Shown piece by piece: positions 1 to 5,671 of a DNA stretch of 8,655 nucleotides (position 1 is the stretch's first letter; each line of letters opens with the position of its first letter). The position numbers were made by a program, and so were the translations under genes. The stretch is from contig JABJCS010000421.1 of the NCBI GenBank assembly GCA_018665505.1, forward strand, positions 1-8,655. The letters run 5' to 3'. Origin of the DNA: Alphaproteobacteria bacterium (lineage in GTDB: Bacteria; Pseudomonadota; Alphaproteobacteria; UBA8366). The notes below the pieces were generated by a model. It was given only the letters and a program-made list of their open reading frames with translations, was not told the DNA's origin and made no database searches.

Positions 1-392
1 ATTTGCCCGTGGTGGCGCTGACCGGCGACGGTGGCTTCAACATGGTGATTGGCGAACTGGAAAGTGCCATCCGGATGAAAGCACCGGTGACAATTATAGT
101 AGTCAACAATGCGGCCTCGGGTTACGTGAAGGCTCTACAACACGCGATGTATGGGGCGTATCAATCGAGCGACCTGGTGGAGATGGATTATGCCAAGATT
201 GCCGATGCGTTCGGTTGCCAAGGTATCCGTGTCGAGGATCCGGAAGATCTCGCCGCCGCGATCAAGGCCGGCAATGCCGAGCGTGATCGCCCAACAGTCA
301 TCGACGTCATCGTTACCCGCGATCCAGGCAAAATGTTACCGGCGGTCGACAGTCGCGTCCTAAAGGTGGAGAAGGGCGACCGCCCGGTTTAA
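1..392 (+). CDS. Thiamine-diphosphate-dependent enzyme (acetolactate synthase/benzoylformate decarboxylase-like), C-terminal part, 5' truncated by window edge
   Basis: Open from the left edge to TAA at 390-392; codons are in phase with base 3, and the true start lies outside the window. The fragment is the C-terminal ThDP/Mg-binding domain. The visible motif starts with GDGGF at residues 8-12 of the fragment and ends with the paired Asn at 35-36, the classical GDG-X24-NN spacing that holds the metal and the diphosphate. After it comes NNAASGYVKAL and a moderately conserved tail ending KVEKGDRPV. Family members cleave or form C-C bonds next to a carbonyl (acetolactate synthase, glyoxylate carboligase, benzoylformate or oxalyl-CoA decarboxylase). 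The residues after the Asn pair do not look like oxalyl-CoA decarboxylase to me, so I do not assign that despite the CaiB-type neighbours. The substrate is unknown. The protein should be cytoplasmic and tetrameric by family. The gene converges with the CoA-transferase genes downstream. Confidence 0.88.
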   Translation, partial: LPVVALTGDGGFNMVIGELESAIRMKAPVTIIVVNNAASGYVKALQHAMYGAYQSSDLVEMDYAKIADAFGCQGIRVEDPEDLAAAIKAGNAERDRPTVIDVIVTRDPGKMLPAVDSRVLKVEKGDRPV

Positions 393-416
393 GGCTCGGT
401 TTTCCCCCTCCCTATC

Positions 417-439
417 CCTTCCCCCTGAATGGGGGAAGG
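417..439. repeat. C/G-rich intergenic palindrome (REP-like element)
   Basis: A perfect 9-base inverted repeat: CCTTCCCCC at 417-425 and GGGGGAAGG at 431-439, separated by TGAAT. It lies 25 bases after the stop of the ThDP enzyme. A less perfect outer symmetry (CCCCCTCCCTATCC on the left, GGATGGTGGTG on the right) extends it to about 403-453. Palindromes with this C-run/short loop/G-run pattern are common dispersed intergenic elements in Alphaproteobacteria. It could also act as a 3' stabilising stem-loop or a weak terminator for the upstream gene, but no T-run follows it. Its centre lies about 55 bases upstream of the predicted start point of the sigma-54-type promoter, so an activator-site role cannot be excluded. 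Confidence 0.6.
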
Positions 440-455
440 CCAGGATGGTGGTGAC

Positions 456-472
456 TTGGCACACCACTTGCT
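456..472 (+). promoter_or_regulatory. Candidate sigma-54 (RpoN) -24/-12 promoter
   Basis: The sequence reads TTGGCAC, five bases ACCAC, then TTGCT. The GG of the -24 element is at 458-459 and the GC of the -12 element at 470-471, with exactly ten bases between them, as the RpoN consensus TGGCACG-N4-TTGCW requires. The only consensus departure is A in place of G after TGGCAC. Transcription would start near 483, giving a short leader of roughly 37 bases that holds the ribosome binding site of the 53-codon gene at 520. Such promoters need an enhancer-binding activator; none is encoded in the window. Seen: sequence and spacing. Inferred: use by RpoN. Confidence 0.55.
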
Positions 473-507
473 CCTGTACTCATGGAGGTTGGCAGAACGC
501 CACTTAT

Positions 508-513
508 GAGGAG
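508..513 (+). promoter_or_regulatory. Ribosome binding site of the small acidic ORF
   Basis: GAGGAG, six bases before the ATG at 520. It favours that ATG over the upstream in-frame ATG at 445, which lies before the predicted transcription start and has no comparable site. It therefore sets the product at 53 rather than 78 residues. Confidence 0.65.
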
Positions 514-519
514 CAGAAA

Positions 520-681
520 ATGACCACGTATAAACCGAACCGCAACGACGACTGGAACGATCTCGACGATTTGGATTTCGACGATAATTCAAATGCATAT
601 AGCGATTTTGAAGAATCGGCGATGGAAGCTTTAACCGTCCATCTCGGCAACGAGAACTACTTCGAAGGCTACGCCGAATAG
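520..681 (+). CDS. Small highly acidic hypothetical protein (53 aa)
   Basis: ATG at 520 follows a GAGGAG ribosome binding site and ends with TAG at 679-681. I do not recognise the family. The protein starts MTTYKPNRNDDW. Residues 10-22 are an Asp-rich run with bulky hydrophobics between the acids (a D-x-L-D-D-L-D-F-D-D pattern), and the C-terminal half (EESAMEALTVHLG...) may form a short helix. There are 9 Asp and 6 Glu against one Lys and one Arg, so the net charge is about -13. No signal peptide, membrane segment or Cys is visible. The acidity suggests a cytoplasmic partner protein, a DNA mimic or a metal/cation binder, but none of these is shown. The sigma-54-type promoter upstream and the stem-loop downstream make it look like a single-gene transcription unit. 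An alternative upstream start at 445 gives 78 residues and is disfavoured. Confidence 0.6.
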   Translation: MTTYKPNRNDDWNDLDDLDFDDNSNAYSDFEESAMEALTVHLGNENYFEGYAE

Positions 682-705
682 GAAGAATCGACCGTTCTAG
701 AATGC

Positions 706-738
706 GGAAAGGCGGCTTCTCTTGAGATGCCGCCTTCC
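706..738. terminator. Stem-loop between convergent genes, possible bidirectional terminator
   Basis: GGCGGC at 711-716 pairs with GCCGCC at 729-734. It is extended by two A-T pairs (709-710 with 735-736) and, across one bulged A, by GG/CC (706-707 with 737-738). It lies between the stop of the 53-codon gene (681) and the stop of the convergent CoA-transferase gene (785), where a shared terminator is expected. There is no clear T-run on either side, so termination efficiency is uncertain. Confidence 0.5.
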
Positions 739-784
739 AAAGACCGAATAGCGCCGCACCGCAATCTTGCGTGGCGGCGTTTTG

Positions 785-1942
785 TTATTCTGCTGCTTGT
801 TTCTCGGCCAACTCGGCGAGAATTTCGTCCGTGTGTTCACCGTGCATGGGGGCCGGGCGTCGCACCGCGCCGGGGGTCCCCAACAGTTTAATGTGTACGC
901 CAAGGGTCTTGGTTTTGCCCGCACTCGGATGGTCGATTTCCTCCACCATTTTGCGCGCCTGGGTCTGCGGATCGTTGTAGACCTGCACGTGATCCATCAC
1001 CGGACCACAAGGAACCCCTTCCGCATTGATCAGATCGAACCAGTGCTGGTTGGTGTTGGTTTTGAAGAATCCGGCAAGAATTTCGCTGAGTGCGTCGTTA
1101 TTGGCGACACGGTCTTTCTTCGTTTTAAAGCGCGGATCGTCGATTAGCTCCTCGCATCCAAGTACCTTGCAGACCTTGGCCCAGAACCGCTCCGATGCGG
1201 CACCGATGCAGAAATGGCCGTCCTGGGTCGGGAAAATCTGGTAGGGAGCGCTGCCACGATGCTTTTGACCGAGCTTGGGCGGTTGCTCACCGGTCGCGAA
1301 ATAGTACCCCGCCTCGTAGACGCCGAGCGCGATTCCCGACTCGAACAACGAGACATCGATTTGTTGGCCGACTCCCGTGCGCTCCCGTGCTGCCAGCGCC
1401 GTTAACACACCGATGCAGCCATTCATACCGCCGCAAAGGTCAGTGATCGGGATCGGTAAGCGGTGCGGTCCCTCGTCTTCGTGTCCGGTGACAGCCGCGA
1501 GCCCCGTCATTGATTGGCTAATGAGGTCGAATCCGCCGCGCGGCGCATAGGGGCCGGTTTGGCCGAAACCCGAAATAGAGCAATATACGACGCGTGGGTT
1601 GATCGCCTTGATGGCCTCGTAACCGATACCGATCCGATCCGCCGTGCCCGGTTTAAAATTCTCGACGATAACGTCGGCATCCATGGCCAGTCGCTTGAAG
1701 TTCTCGAGACCCTCCGGCGATTTGAGATCGAGAATCATGCTTCGCTTATTGCGGTTCCAGATCATGAAAGGAGCACTTTGGTCGCCAACGAAGGGGGGCG
1801 TCACGCGCATGTCGTCGCCGACATCCGGTCGTTCAATTTTGATTACGTCGGCGCCCTGATCCGCGAGTAACATCGCGCAATAGGGGCCGGAAAGGTTGGA
1901 GGTAAGGTCGAGGACCTTGATATGCGACAGCGCCATTTCCAT
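785..1942 (-). CDS. CaiB/BaiF family (class III) CoA-transferase
   Basis: A 385-residue protein, close to the usual 380-430 residues of family III CoA-transferases, which move CoA between an acyl-CoA and a free carboxylic acid through an enzyme-bound aspartyl mixed anhydride. The N-terminal family signature is present (IKVLDLT...GPYCAMLLADQGADVIKIERP, residues 8-39), followed by WNRNKRSMILDLKSPEG and VIVENFKPG (91-99). The expected catalytic Asp is D168 in PIPITDLCGG. The middle region GVGQQIDVSLFES and the C-terminal GEHTDEIL motif also fit. Family members work as interlocked cytoplasmic dimers. ATG at 1942 is chosen because TAAGGAGA sits seven bases upstream; an ATG two codons later (1936) is the alternative. 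The gene lies 64 bases after a second family member on the same strand and is probably co-transcribed with it. Candidate substrates (oxalate, succinate, citramalate, carnitine-type acids) cannot be separated from sequence. Confidence 0.93.
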   Translation of the reverse strand: MEMALSHIKVLDLTSNLSGPYCAMLLADQGADVIKIERPDVGDDMRVTPPFVGDQSAPFMIWNRNKRSMILDLKSPEGLENFKRLAMDADVIVENFKPGTADRIGIGYEAIKAINPRVVYCSISGFGQTGPYAPRGGFDLISQSMTGLAAVTGHEDEGPHRLPIPITDLCGGMNGCIGVLTALAARERTGVGQQIDVSLFESGIALGVYEAGYYFATGEQPPKLGQKHRGSAPYQIFPTQDGHFCIGAASERFWAKVCKVLGCEELIDDPRFKTKKDRVANNDALSEILAGFFKTNTNQHWFDLINAEGVPCGPVMDHVQVYNDPQTQARKMVEEIDHPSAGKTKTLGVHIKLLGTPGAVRRPAPMHGEHTDEILAELAEKQAAE

Positions 1943-1948
1943 TGATAT

Positions 1949-1956
1949 TCTCCTTA
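1949..1956 (-). promoter_or_regulatory. Ribosome binding site for the downstream CoA-transferase gene
   Basis: On the minus strand this reads TAAGGAGA, with GGAG seven bases before ATG 1942. The spacing to ATG 1942 is better than to the internal ATG at 1936, so the first ATG is taken as the start. Confidence 0.6.
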
Positions 1957-2006
1957 TCAGTACCGCCGTAGTATAGCACCGGGCGGAAAGTCATTCATTA
2001 TCTCGT

Positions 2007-3194
2007 CTAAATTATCCGCTTTTCGCGCAACCCGGCCAAAGTGTCCGCGTCGTAGCCGAGCGCACTCAGCACGTCATCCGTATGTTCACTTAATTGAGGG
2101 GCGCGGTGGCGAATTTCGCCGGGTGTTTTCGACAATTTAACCGGTGTCGAGGTGATCGGCGCCGGTTTGGCCATGCCGGGATACGCGACCTCAGTCAGCA
2201 TGCCACTTTCCTGGATATGCGGGTCCTTCAGCGCTTCCTGAAGGTTATAGACCGGCCCAACTGGAATGCGATGTTCTTCCAGAATATCCATGGCTTCTTT
2301 GGTGGTTTTGTCAGCACACCAGATCTGCATGCGGGCGCTGATTTCGGCGCCGTTCTCCGCTCGGTCGTCATCCGTCGCGAAGCGTTCTTCGGTCAGCCAG
2401 TGATTGTCGCCCATCAGTGACGCCCAGCGCTCGTACATGGGTTGGCCCGCACAAATCACGTAGATATGCCCGTCCTTGGTCGCGAACAGATCCGAGGGTG
2501 CGGAGACCTGGCCCCGATTGCCGGTCGGCACGCGACCGCGCTGAGTGACGTGTTCTTCGGTCATAATCGAGTTGGTGGTCATCAGTGCTGTCGCCAACAG
2601 AGCGCCTTGGACCTCCTGGCCCTCGCCGGTCGCGTTACGGTGCATGATCGCCGCCATCGTTCCGAAGGCGCAGAGGCCGGCGGTGCCGTAATCAACCCAG
2701 GGACCAAAGGATTTGGCCGGCTGGTTCGGCGATCCACTCATAATCATATTGCCGCTCATCGCCTGTGCCACGGAATCGAATCCGACCTTTTTCGCATAAG
2801 GCCCGACGGTGCCAAAGGCGGTGTTGGTGACCAGGATAATGTCGGGCTTAATCGCCTTTAGACTGTCGTAATCGAGCCCGAGGCCTTGCAAGGCGCGGGG
2901 TGGCATATTGGCGATGACGACGTCCGCTGTCGCGATCAACTTGTCTTGTATTTCGCGCCCTTCGGGTTTGGTCGGGTTGAGAGTGACGCCTTTCTTGTTC
3001 CGGTTACACTGCATGAACATGCTGCCGGAGCCAGGCTGGTCGCTCATCTCGTAATTGAACCTATCCTCTCCGCCGTCGACCTTTTCAACCCGGATCACTT
3101 CCGCGCCGAGATCGCCCAAGAGCGCCGCGCACCATGGCCCCGCAATATACCGACCAAAATCCAAAACCCTAATCCCGTCCAAGACACCAGGCAT
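2007..3194 (-). CDS. CaiB/BaiF family (class III) CoA-transferase, second copy
   Basis: A 395-residue family III CoA-transferase. It shares the N-terminal signature (IRVLDFGRYIAGPWCAALL, then LGAEVIRVEK), CNRNKKGVTLNPTKPEG (residues 63-79), VVIANMPP (92-99) and the end motif SEHTDDVLSALGY. The candidate catalytic nucleophile is D168 in GPWVDYGTAG, the same residue number as in the neighbouring paralogue. The two proteins differ widely in the central region (here NATGEGQEVQGALLATALM and TGNRGQVSAPSDLF), so they are old paralogues with probably different acids or partners rather than a recent duplication. ATG 3194 is preceded by AGGGGGAGA at 3202-3210. The gene is the upstream member of the pair and stands 82 bases after the stop of the TPR-glycosyltransferase gene. 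No promoter was convincing in that gap, so read-through from the glycosyltransferase gene is possible although the functions look unrelated. Confidence 0.93.
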   Translation of the reverse strand: MPGVLDGIRVLDFGRYIAGPWCAALLGDLGAEVIRVEKVDGGEDRFNYEMSDQPGSGSMFMQCNRNKKGVTLNPTKPEGREIQDKLIATADVVIANMPPRALQGLGLDYDSLKAIKPDIILVTNTAFGTVGPYAKKVGFDSVAQAMSGNMIMSGSPNQPAKSFGPWVDYGTAGLCAFGTMAAIMHRNATGEGQEVQGALLATALMTTNSIMTEEHVTQRGRVPTGNRGQVSAPSDLFATKDGHIYVICAGQPMYERWASLMGDNHWLTEERFATDDDRAENGAEISARMQIWCADKTTKEAMDILEEHRIPVGPVYNLQEALKDPHIQESGMLTEVAYPGMAKPAPITSTPVKLSKTPGEIRHRAPQLSEHTDDVLSALGYDADTLAGLREKRII

Positions 3195-3201
3195 TGCTAT
3201 G

Positions 3202-3210
3202 TCTCCCCCT
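3202..3210 (-). promoter_or_regulatory. Strong ribosome binding site for the second CoA-transferase gene
   Basis: The minus strand reads AGGGGGAGA, with the GGAG core about eight bases before ATG 3194. It supports that start, which also matches the family N-terminus. Confidence 0.55.
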
Positions 3211-3276
3211 TATGCTCACCAAAATTCTTGTTAGGTGATTTACCCCAGCCGGGACGAAAGGGAAGCGGCGCGACGA

Positions 3277-5208
3277 TCAAGTATCGGGGATATCGATGCG
3301 CTGTGTCTGTTCCCCGGCGCAATGGAGTCGCCACATTTCGCGGAACCCGTTTTCAAGGGCGTGAACGCTCCGTGCCGTATCGAATAGGGGGGCGCTGTCA
3401 TGCGCATCTTCCAAGCGTCGGCGCAGATTGACCCGCGCGTCTGAATCTTGCGCGATACGGATCGCCAGAGTGATAAATTCTGCCCAAGACCCGGTGATGA
3501 GTTCCGGTAGCCCTGCCGCCCGCAGCGCGCTAGCCGAGACCCTTGAGGCGAAATGATTACCAAGCCTCGTGATCACGGGAAGGCCGGCCCATAACATATC
3601 GCAGGTCGTCACATGGCCGGTATAAGTGCCCGTGTCGAGCGCGAGATCTGCGAGCCGTGTTCGCGCCATGTGCTCCGGCTTCGGTACACGACCGGCAAAT
3701 AAGAGACGCTCGCCCTCGACGCCGCGACTTTCGGCTTCCTTGCGCAGGTTGAACTGCGCTAAGGGGTTTTTCTCCAGGAGCCACAACACGCTGCCGTCCA
3801 CTGCTGTCATGATTTCGCACCACGCATCAAAGACATCCGGCGTGATCTTGAATCCTTGATTGAAGGAGCAAAATACGACGGCATCCTCGGGCAGCCCTTG
3901 ACCAGCGCGGGAAACGGGAGCGTTGGAAATCGGTTGGTTGTCGTCCGTGATCAAGTAGCAGTGCGGTAAATATGCCGGGGCTTCGCTGTAATGATCCAAG
4001 TGATCCGGCGGCGATACCGTCCGGTCCGTAAACACATAATCGATGAAGCTGGCGCCGTTCGATCCTGGGAAACCGATATAGGCGACCTGGATCGGTGCTG
4101 GTCTAAGGGCCATGATCTCCAACCGATTGCCGCGAATCTGGCCGCTGAGGTCGATCAGGATATCTACGTCATCTTCGTGAATTTGCTGAGCCGACTCCTC
4201 ATCTGAGAGATCGCTCAGGTCGACGAACCGGTCCACTGTGTCGACGATACGCTGCCGGAAGGAGCTGCCGTCATTGTCGCCATGGGAATAAGCTATGACT
4301 TCAAAGCCTGCGCGGTCGTGATGGGCGAAAAGACCCGCGATTAGATGACCGATGGCGTGATCTCGAAAATCCGCCGAGAGATAACCGAGACGCATTCGCT
4401 GCTTTGGTGCGGGTTCGGTGTCATGAGAATAGGGTTTAGCGCCACGTCGCGCGAGCTTGCGGGAGATCCCCTCGGCGTGAAGCCGCGCGACCTGGAGGTT
4501 TGCGGACACATCCTCTACCCGGGCGATATGTATGAAAGCATGTTCGCCGGGCGCCATGCCACGTTCCACCGCATCCTGTGTGAGGGCCTCGAGGTGCTCC
4601 TCCGTCTCGTCGAGTCCATCCCAATCGCAGGCGTGCCGCCGTTCGAAATACAATTGCGCGGCCGCGAGGCCATCGTTCGGCGCCTGTTCGGCGGCACTCC
4701 GAAAGGCGTCGATGACGTCTTGCGCCTCTTGCCGTCGTCGTTCGGCAAAAGTTCCTCCACTCTGGATCGTCGTGACTGTCGGTTTTCGGTTGGCGCCGAG
4801 GGAAATGTTGATCTTCGCGAGCGTAACGCCGCGTTTACGGTTCTCCTGCAAGGCGGCGGCGAGCCCGGTTTGGGCAAGGGGGTAGTCTGGATTTGCCGCC
4901 AAGGCTTTACGGTAAGCGTCCTCAGCTTCCCCGTATTTCGCGAGGCGATGCAACGCGGATCCCAGATTGCACAAAGCGTTAGCGTAATCTGGTTTAAGGT
5001 CGGCAGCCCGTCGGAAAGCGTCCGCTGCTTCCTCGATACGATTTAAATGAAAAAGTGCCACGCCGTGCGTGCAATGGGCGTTCGGTAAATCCGGCCATTT
5101 TTCTATGACCATCCGAGTTACGATCTCCGCGTCGCCATACTTGTCGTCACGCTGCAGGGCAATCGCCCGCGCGAGCAAGGCTTCCGGCGATGCGTCTGGT
5201 GCGTTCAC
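3277..5208 (-). CDS. TPR-containing glycosyltransferase family 41 protein (SPINDLY/O-GlcNAc transferase-like)
   Basis: A 643-residue protein. Residues 8-40 may be a degenerate TPR. Clear TPR units occupy 41-74 (NAHCTHGVALFHLNRIEEAA...) and 75-108 (NALCNLGSALHRLAKYGEAE...). A linker rich in basic and polar residues (about 120-165) and a helical region lead to the catalytic GT-B module from about 272. Family hallmarks are RMRLGYLSADFRDHAIGH (271-288; H284 matches the active-site His of human OGT), DILIDLSGQIRGNR (349-362), PIQVAYIGFPGSNG, FCSFNQGFKITP (446-457; Q451 and K454 match the UDP-binding Gln/Lys) and LDTGTYTGHVTTCDMLWAG (524-542; H532, T534 and D537 match the UDP site). The enzyme should transfer a sugar from a nucleotide donor to Ser/Thr of cytoplasmic proteins; donor and acceptor are unknown. 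The start is GTG 5208; an in-frame TAA four codons upstream bars extension, and no good ribosome binding site is visible. The epimerase genes upstream suggest a glycosylation locus. Confidence 0.92.
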   Translation of the reverse strand: MNAPDASPEALLARAIALQRDDKYGDAEIVTRMVIEKWPDLPNAHCTHGVALFHLNRIEEAADAFRRAADLKPDYANALCNLGSALHRLAKYGEAEDAYRKALAANPDYPLAQTGLAAALQENRKRGVTLAKINISLGANRKPTVTTIQSGGTFAERRRQEAQDVIDAFRSAAEQAPNDGLAAAQLYFERRHACDWDGLDETEEHLEALTQDAVERGMAPGEHAFIHIARVEDVSANLQVARLHAEGISRKLARRGAKPYSHDTEPAPKQRMRLGYLSADFRDHAIGHLIAGLFAHHDRAGFEVIAYSHGDNDGSSFRQRIVDTVDRFVDLSDLSDEESAQQIHEDDVDILIDLSGQIRGNRLEIMALRPAPIQVAYIGFPGSNGASFIDYVFTDRTVSPPDHLDHYSEAPAYLPHCYLITDDNQPISNAPVSRAGQGLPEDAVVFCSFNQGFKITPDVFDAWCEIMTAVDGSVLWLLEKNPLAQFNLRKEAESRGVEGERLLFAGRVPKPEHMARTRLADLALDTGTYTGHVTTCDMLWAGLPVITRLGNHFASRVSASALRAAGLPELITGSWAEFITLAIRIAQDSDARVNLRRRLEDAHDSAPLFDTARSVHALENGFREMWRLHCAGEQTQRIDIPDT

Positions 5209-5266
5209 ACAATAAACTTACGGTCTTGCTCGAAACCCGGCAAGCCGCACGCCCACACATAGTAAA

Positions 5267-5282
5267 GGCGGCAAAGGCCGCC
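5267..5282. repeat. Short GC stem-loop near the glycosyltransferase start
   Basis: GGCGGC at 5267-5272 and GCCGCC at 5277-5282 close a four-base loop (AAAG). In the minus-strand transcript it would stand about 60 bases before the GTG start. No T-run follows in either direction, so it is better read as a leader structure than a terminator. Confidence 0.4.
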
Positions 5283-5392
5283 AATACTGATGATATTCGT
5301 GTTCTGGGAGACGGACGCCGTCAAGCCGCGAGGCTGCTATCCCGCCATGCAGAAGTGCTCTTGCACGATTGACAGACACGTTCTCCGTAATG

Positions 5393-5415
5393 GCTCGACG
5401 TAAATTTCGTCGAGC
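5393..5415. repeat. Perfect 8-base inverted repeat in the leader region
   Basis: GCTCGACG at 5393-5400 and CGTCGAGC at 5408-5415 flank TAAATTT, which is itself nearly symmetric. It could be a stable RNA hairpin or a dimeric-regulator operator. It is followed on the plus strand by a second inverted repeat (CAAGCAT 5420-5426 / ATGCTTG 5444-5450) whose loop contains a run of six T at 5435-5440. Confidence 0.55.
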
Positions 5416-5419
5416 ACAT

Positions 5420-5450
5420 CAAGCATTTGCGCTCTTTTTTCTCATGCTTG
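5420..5450. repeat. 7-base inverted repeat with 17-base loop
   Basis: CAAGCAT at 5420-5426 pairs with ATGCTTG at 5444-5450. In the minus-strand transcript the loop is purine-rich (GAGAAAAAAGAG). Part of the region (GAGC at 5412-5415 with GCTC at 5431-5434, then six T) could form a competing, terminator-like fold in a plus-strand transcript. Confidence 0.4.
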
Positions 5451-5528
5451 CGATCGGAAGTCGGTTTTTTGTAATTAGATGACTGAGATGCCATTTCTTC
5501 GCTTCACCTGTGCTCAAAAAGAGCAGAT

Positions 5529-5557
5529 AACATAGAGCACCTAATTTTTTTCCGCAA
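5529..5557 (-). promoter_or_regulatory. Candidate sigma-70-type promoter for the glycosyltransferase gene
   Basis: On the minus strand TTGCGG (5552-5557) and TATGTT (5529-5534) stand 17 bases apart, a -35/-10 pair of moderate quality in a very AT-rich setting. Start of transcription would be near 5522, implying a leader of about 310 bases before GTG 5208. The hexamer GAGCAC (5535-5540) sits in the spacer beside the -10 element, and its complement GTGCTC (5510-5515) lies just after the predicted start. Confidence 0.35.
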
Positions 5558-5644
5558 CAAAAATCACACATTGATGACATATTTTTATTGTCATTTAATT
5601 GTGAAATGGAGATTTTTACGGGTAATTACAGTATGTTATGTATA

Positions 5645-5663
5645 ACTCTCTCTCAAAGAGAGT
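5645..5663 (-). terminator. Stem-loop just after the epimerase stop, weak terminator candidate
   Basis: ACTCTC (5645-5650) and GAGAGT (5658-5663) form a 6-base stem with a 7-base loop; an alternative register gives CTCTC-AAA-GAGAG. It begins 9 bases after the TGA (5672-5674) of the epimerase gene. It is followed on the minus strand by AT-rich TTATACATAAC rather than a T-run, so it is a weak candidate. Confidence 0.35.
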
Positions 5664-5671
5664 GCGGCGCT

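Larger units (their letters stand above)
5209..5671. other. 463-base non-coding leader/intergenic region, AT-rich and repeat-bearing
   Basis: This lies between the stop of the CDP-paratose-epimerase-like gene and the GTG of the glycosyltransferase gene, both on the minus strand. Bases 5209-5390 are GC-rich and hold a GGCGGC-AAAG-GCCGCC stem-loop (5267-5282). The right part is sharply AT-rich: 36 of 120 bases are G or C in 5521-5640. It contains several inverted repeats, homopolymer T/A runs, four copies of the hexamer pair GAGCAC/GTGCTC and a promoter candidate, listed separately. I find no convincing protein gene on either strand. It probably carries the terminator of the epimerase operon and the promoter and long leader of the glycosyltransferase gene. 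Confidence 0.6.

Noticed and set aside
1..392. Oxalyl-CoA decarboxylase assignment for the ThDP enzyme from its CaiB-type neighbours
   Set aside because: The sequence after the NN pair does not resemble oxalyl-CoA decarboxylase, and neighbouring CaiB genes alone do not define the substrate.
445..519. Upstream start extending the small acidic protein to 78 residues
   Set aside because: The extension overlaps the sigma-54-type promoter and its start precedes the predicted transcript; the ATG at 520 has the good ribosome binding site.
767..1147. Plus-strand 126-codon ORF antisense to the first CoA-transferase
   Set aside because: Mirror frame of a well-supported gene, with no motif or ribosome binding site.
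1963..1986. CCGCC/GGCGG inverted repeat and a TATACT hexamer between the two CoA-transferase genes
   Set aside because: Only a 5-base stem with a 14-base loop and no T-run, and TATACT has no acceptable -35 at the right spacing. Not called as terminator or promoter.
3216..3238. TCACC/GGTGA inverted repeat between the glycosyltransferase and CoA-transferase genes
   Set aside because: The 5-base stem with a 13-base AT-rich loop is too weak to call a terminator, so the genes may be co-transcribed.
2886..3431. Plus-strand 181-codon ORF spanning the junction of two minus-strand genes
   Set aside because: Antisense to the CoA-transferase N-terminus and the glycosyltransferase C-terminus; no domain signature.
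4345..5046. Plus-strand 233-codon ORF
   Set aside because: Lies wholly antisense to the TPR-glycosyltransferase gene, whose domain motifs are unambiguous; long antisense frames are common in GC-rich genes.
5190..5372. Plus-strand 60-codon ORF opposite the start of the glycosyltransferase gene
   Set aside because: It overlaps a solid minus-strand gene start, has only a distant AAGG as ribosome binding site, shows no third-position GC bias (31 of 60) and no recognisable motif. Kept only as a thought for a possible plus-strand transcript.
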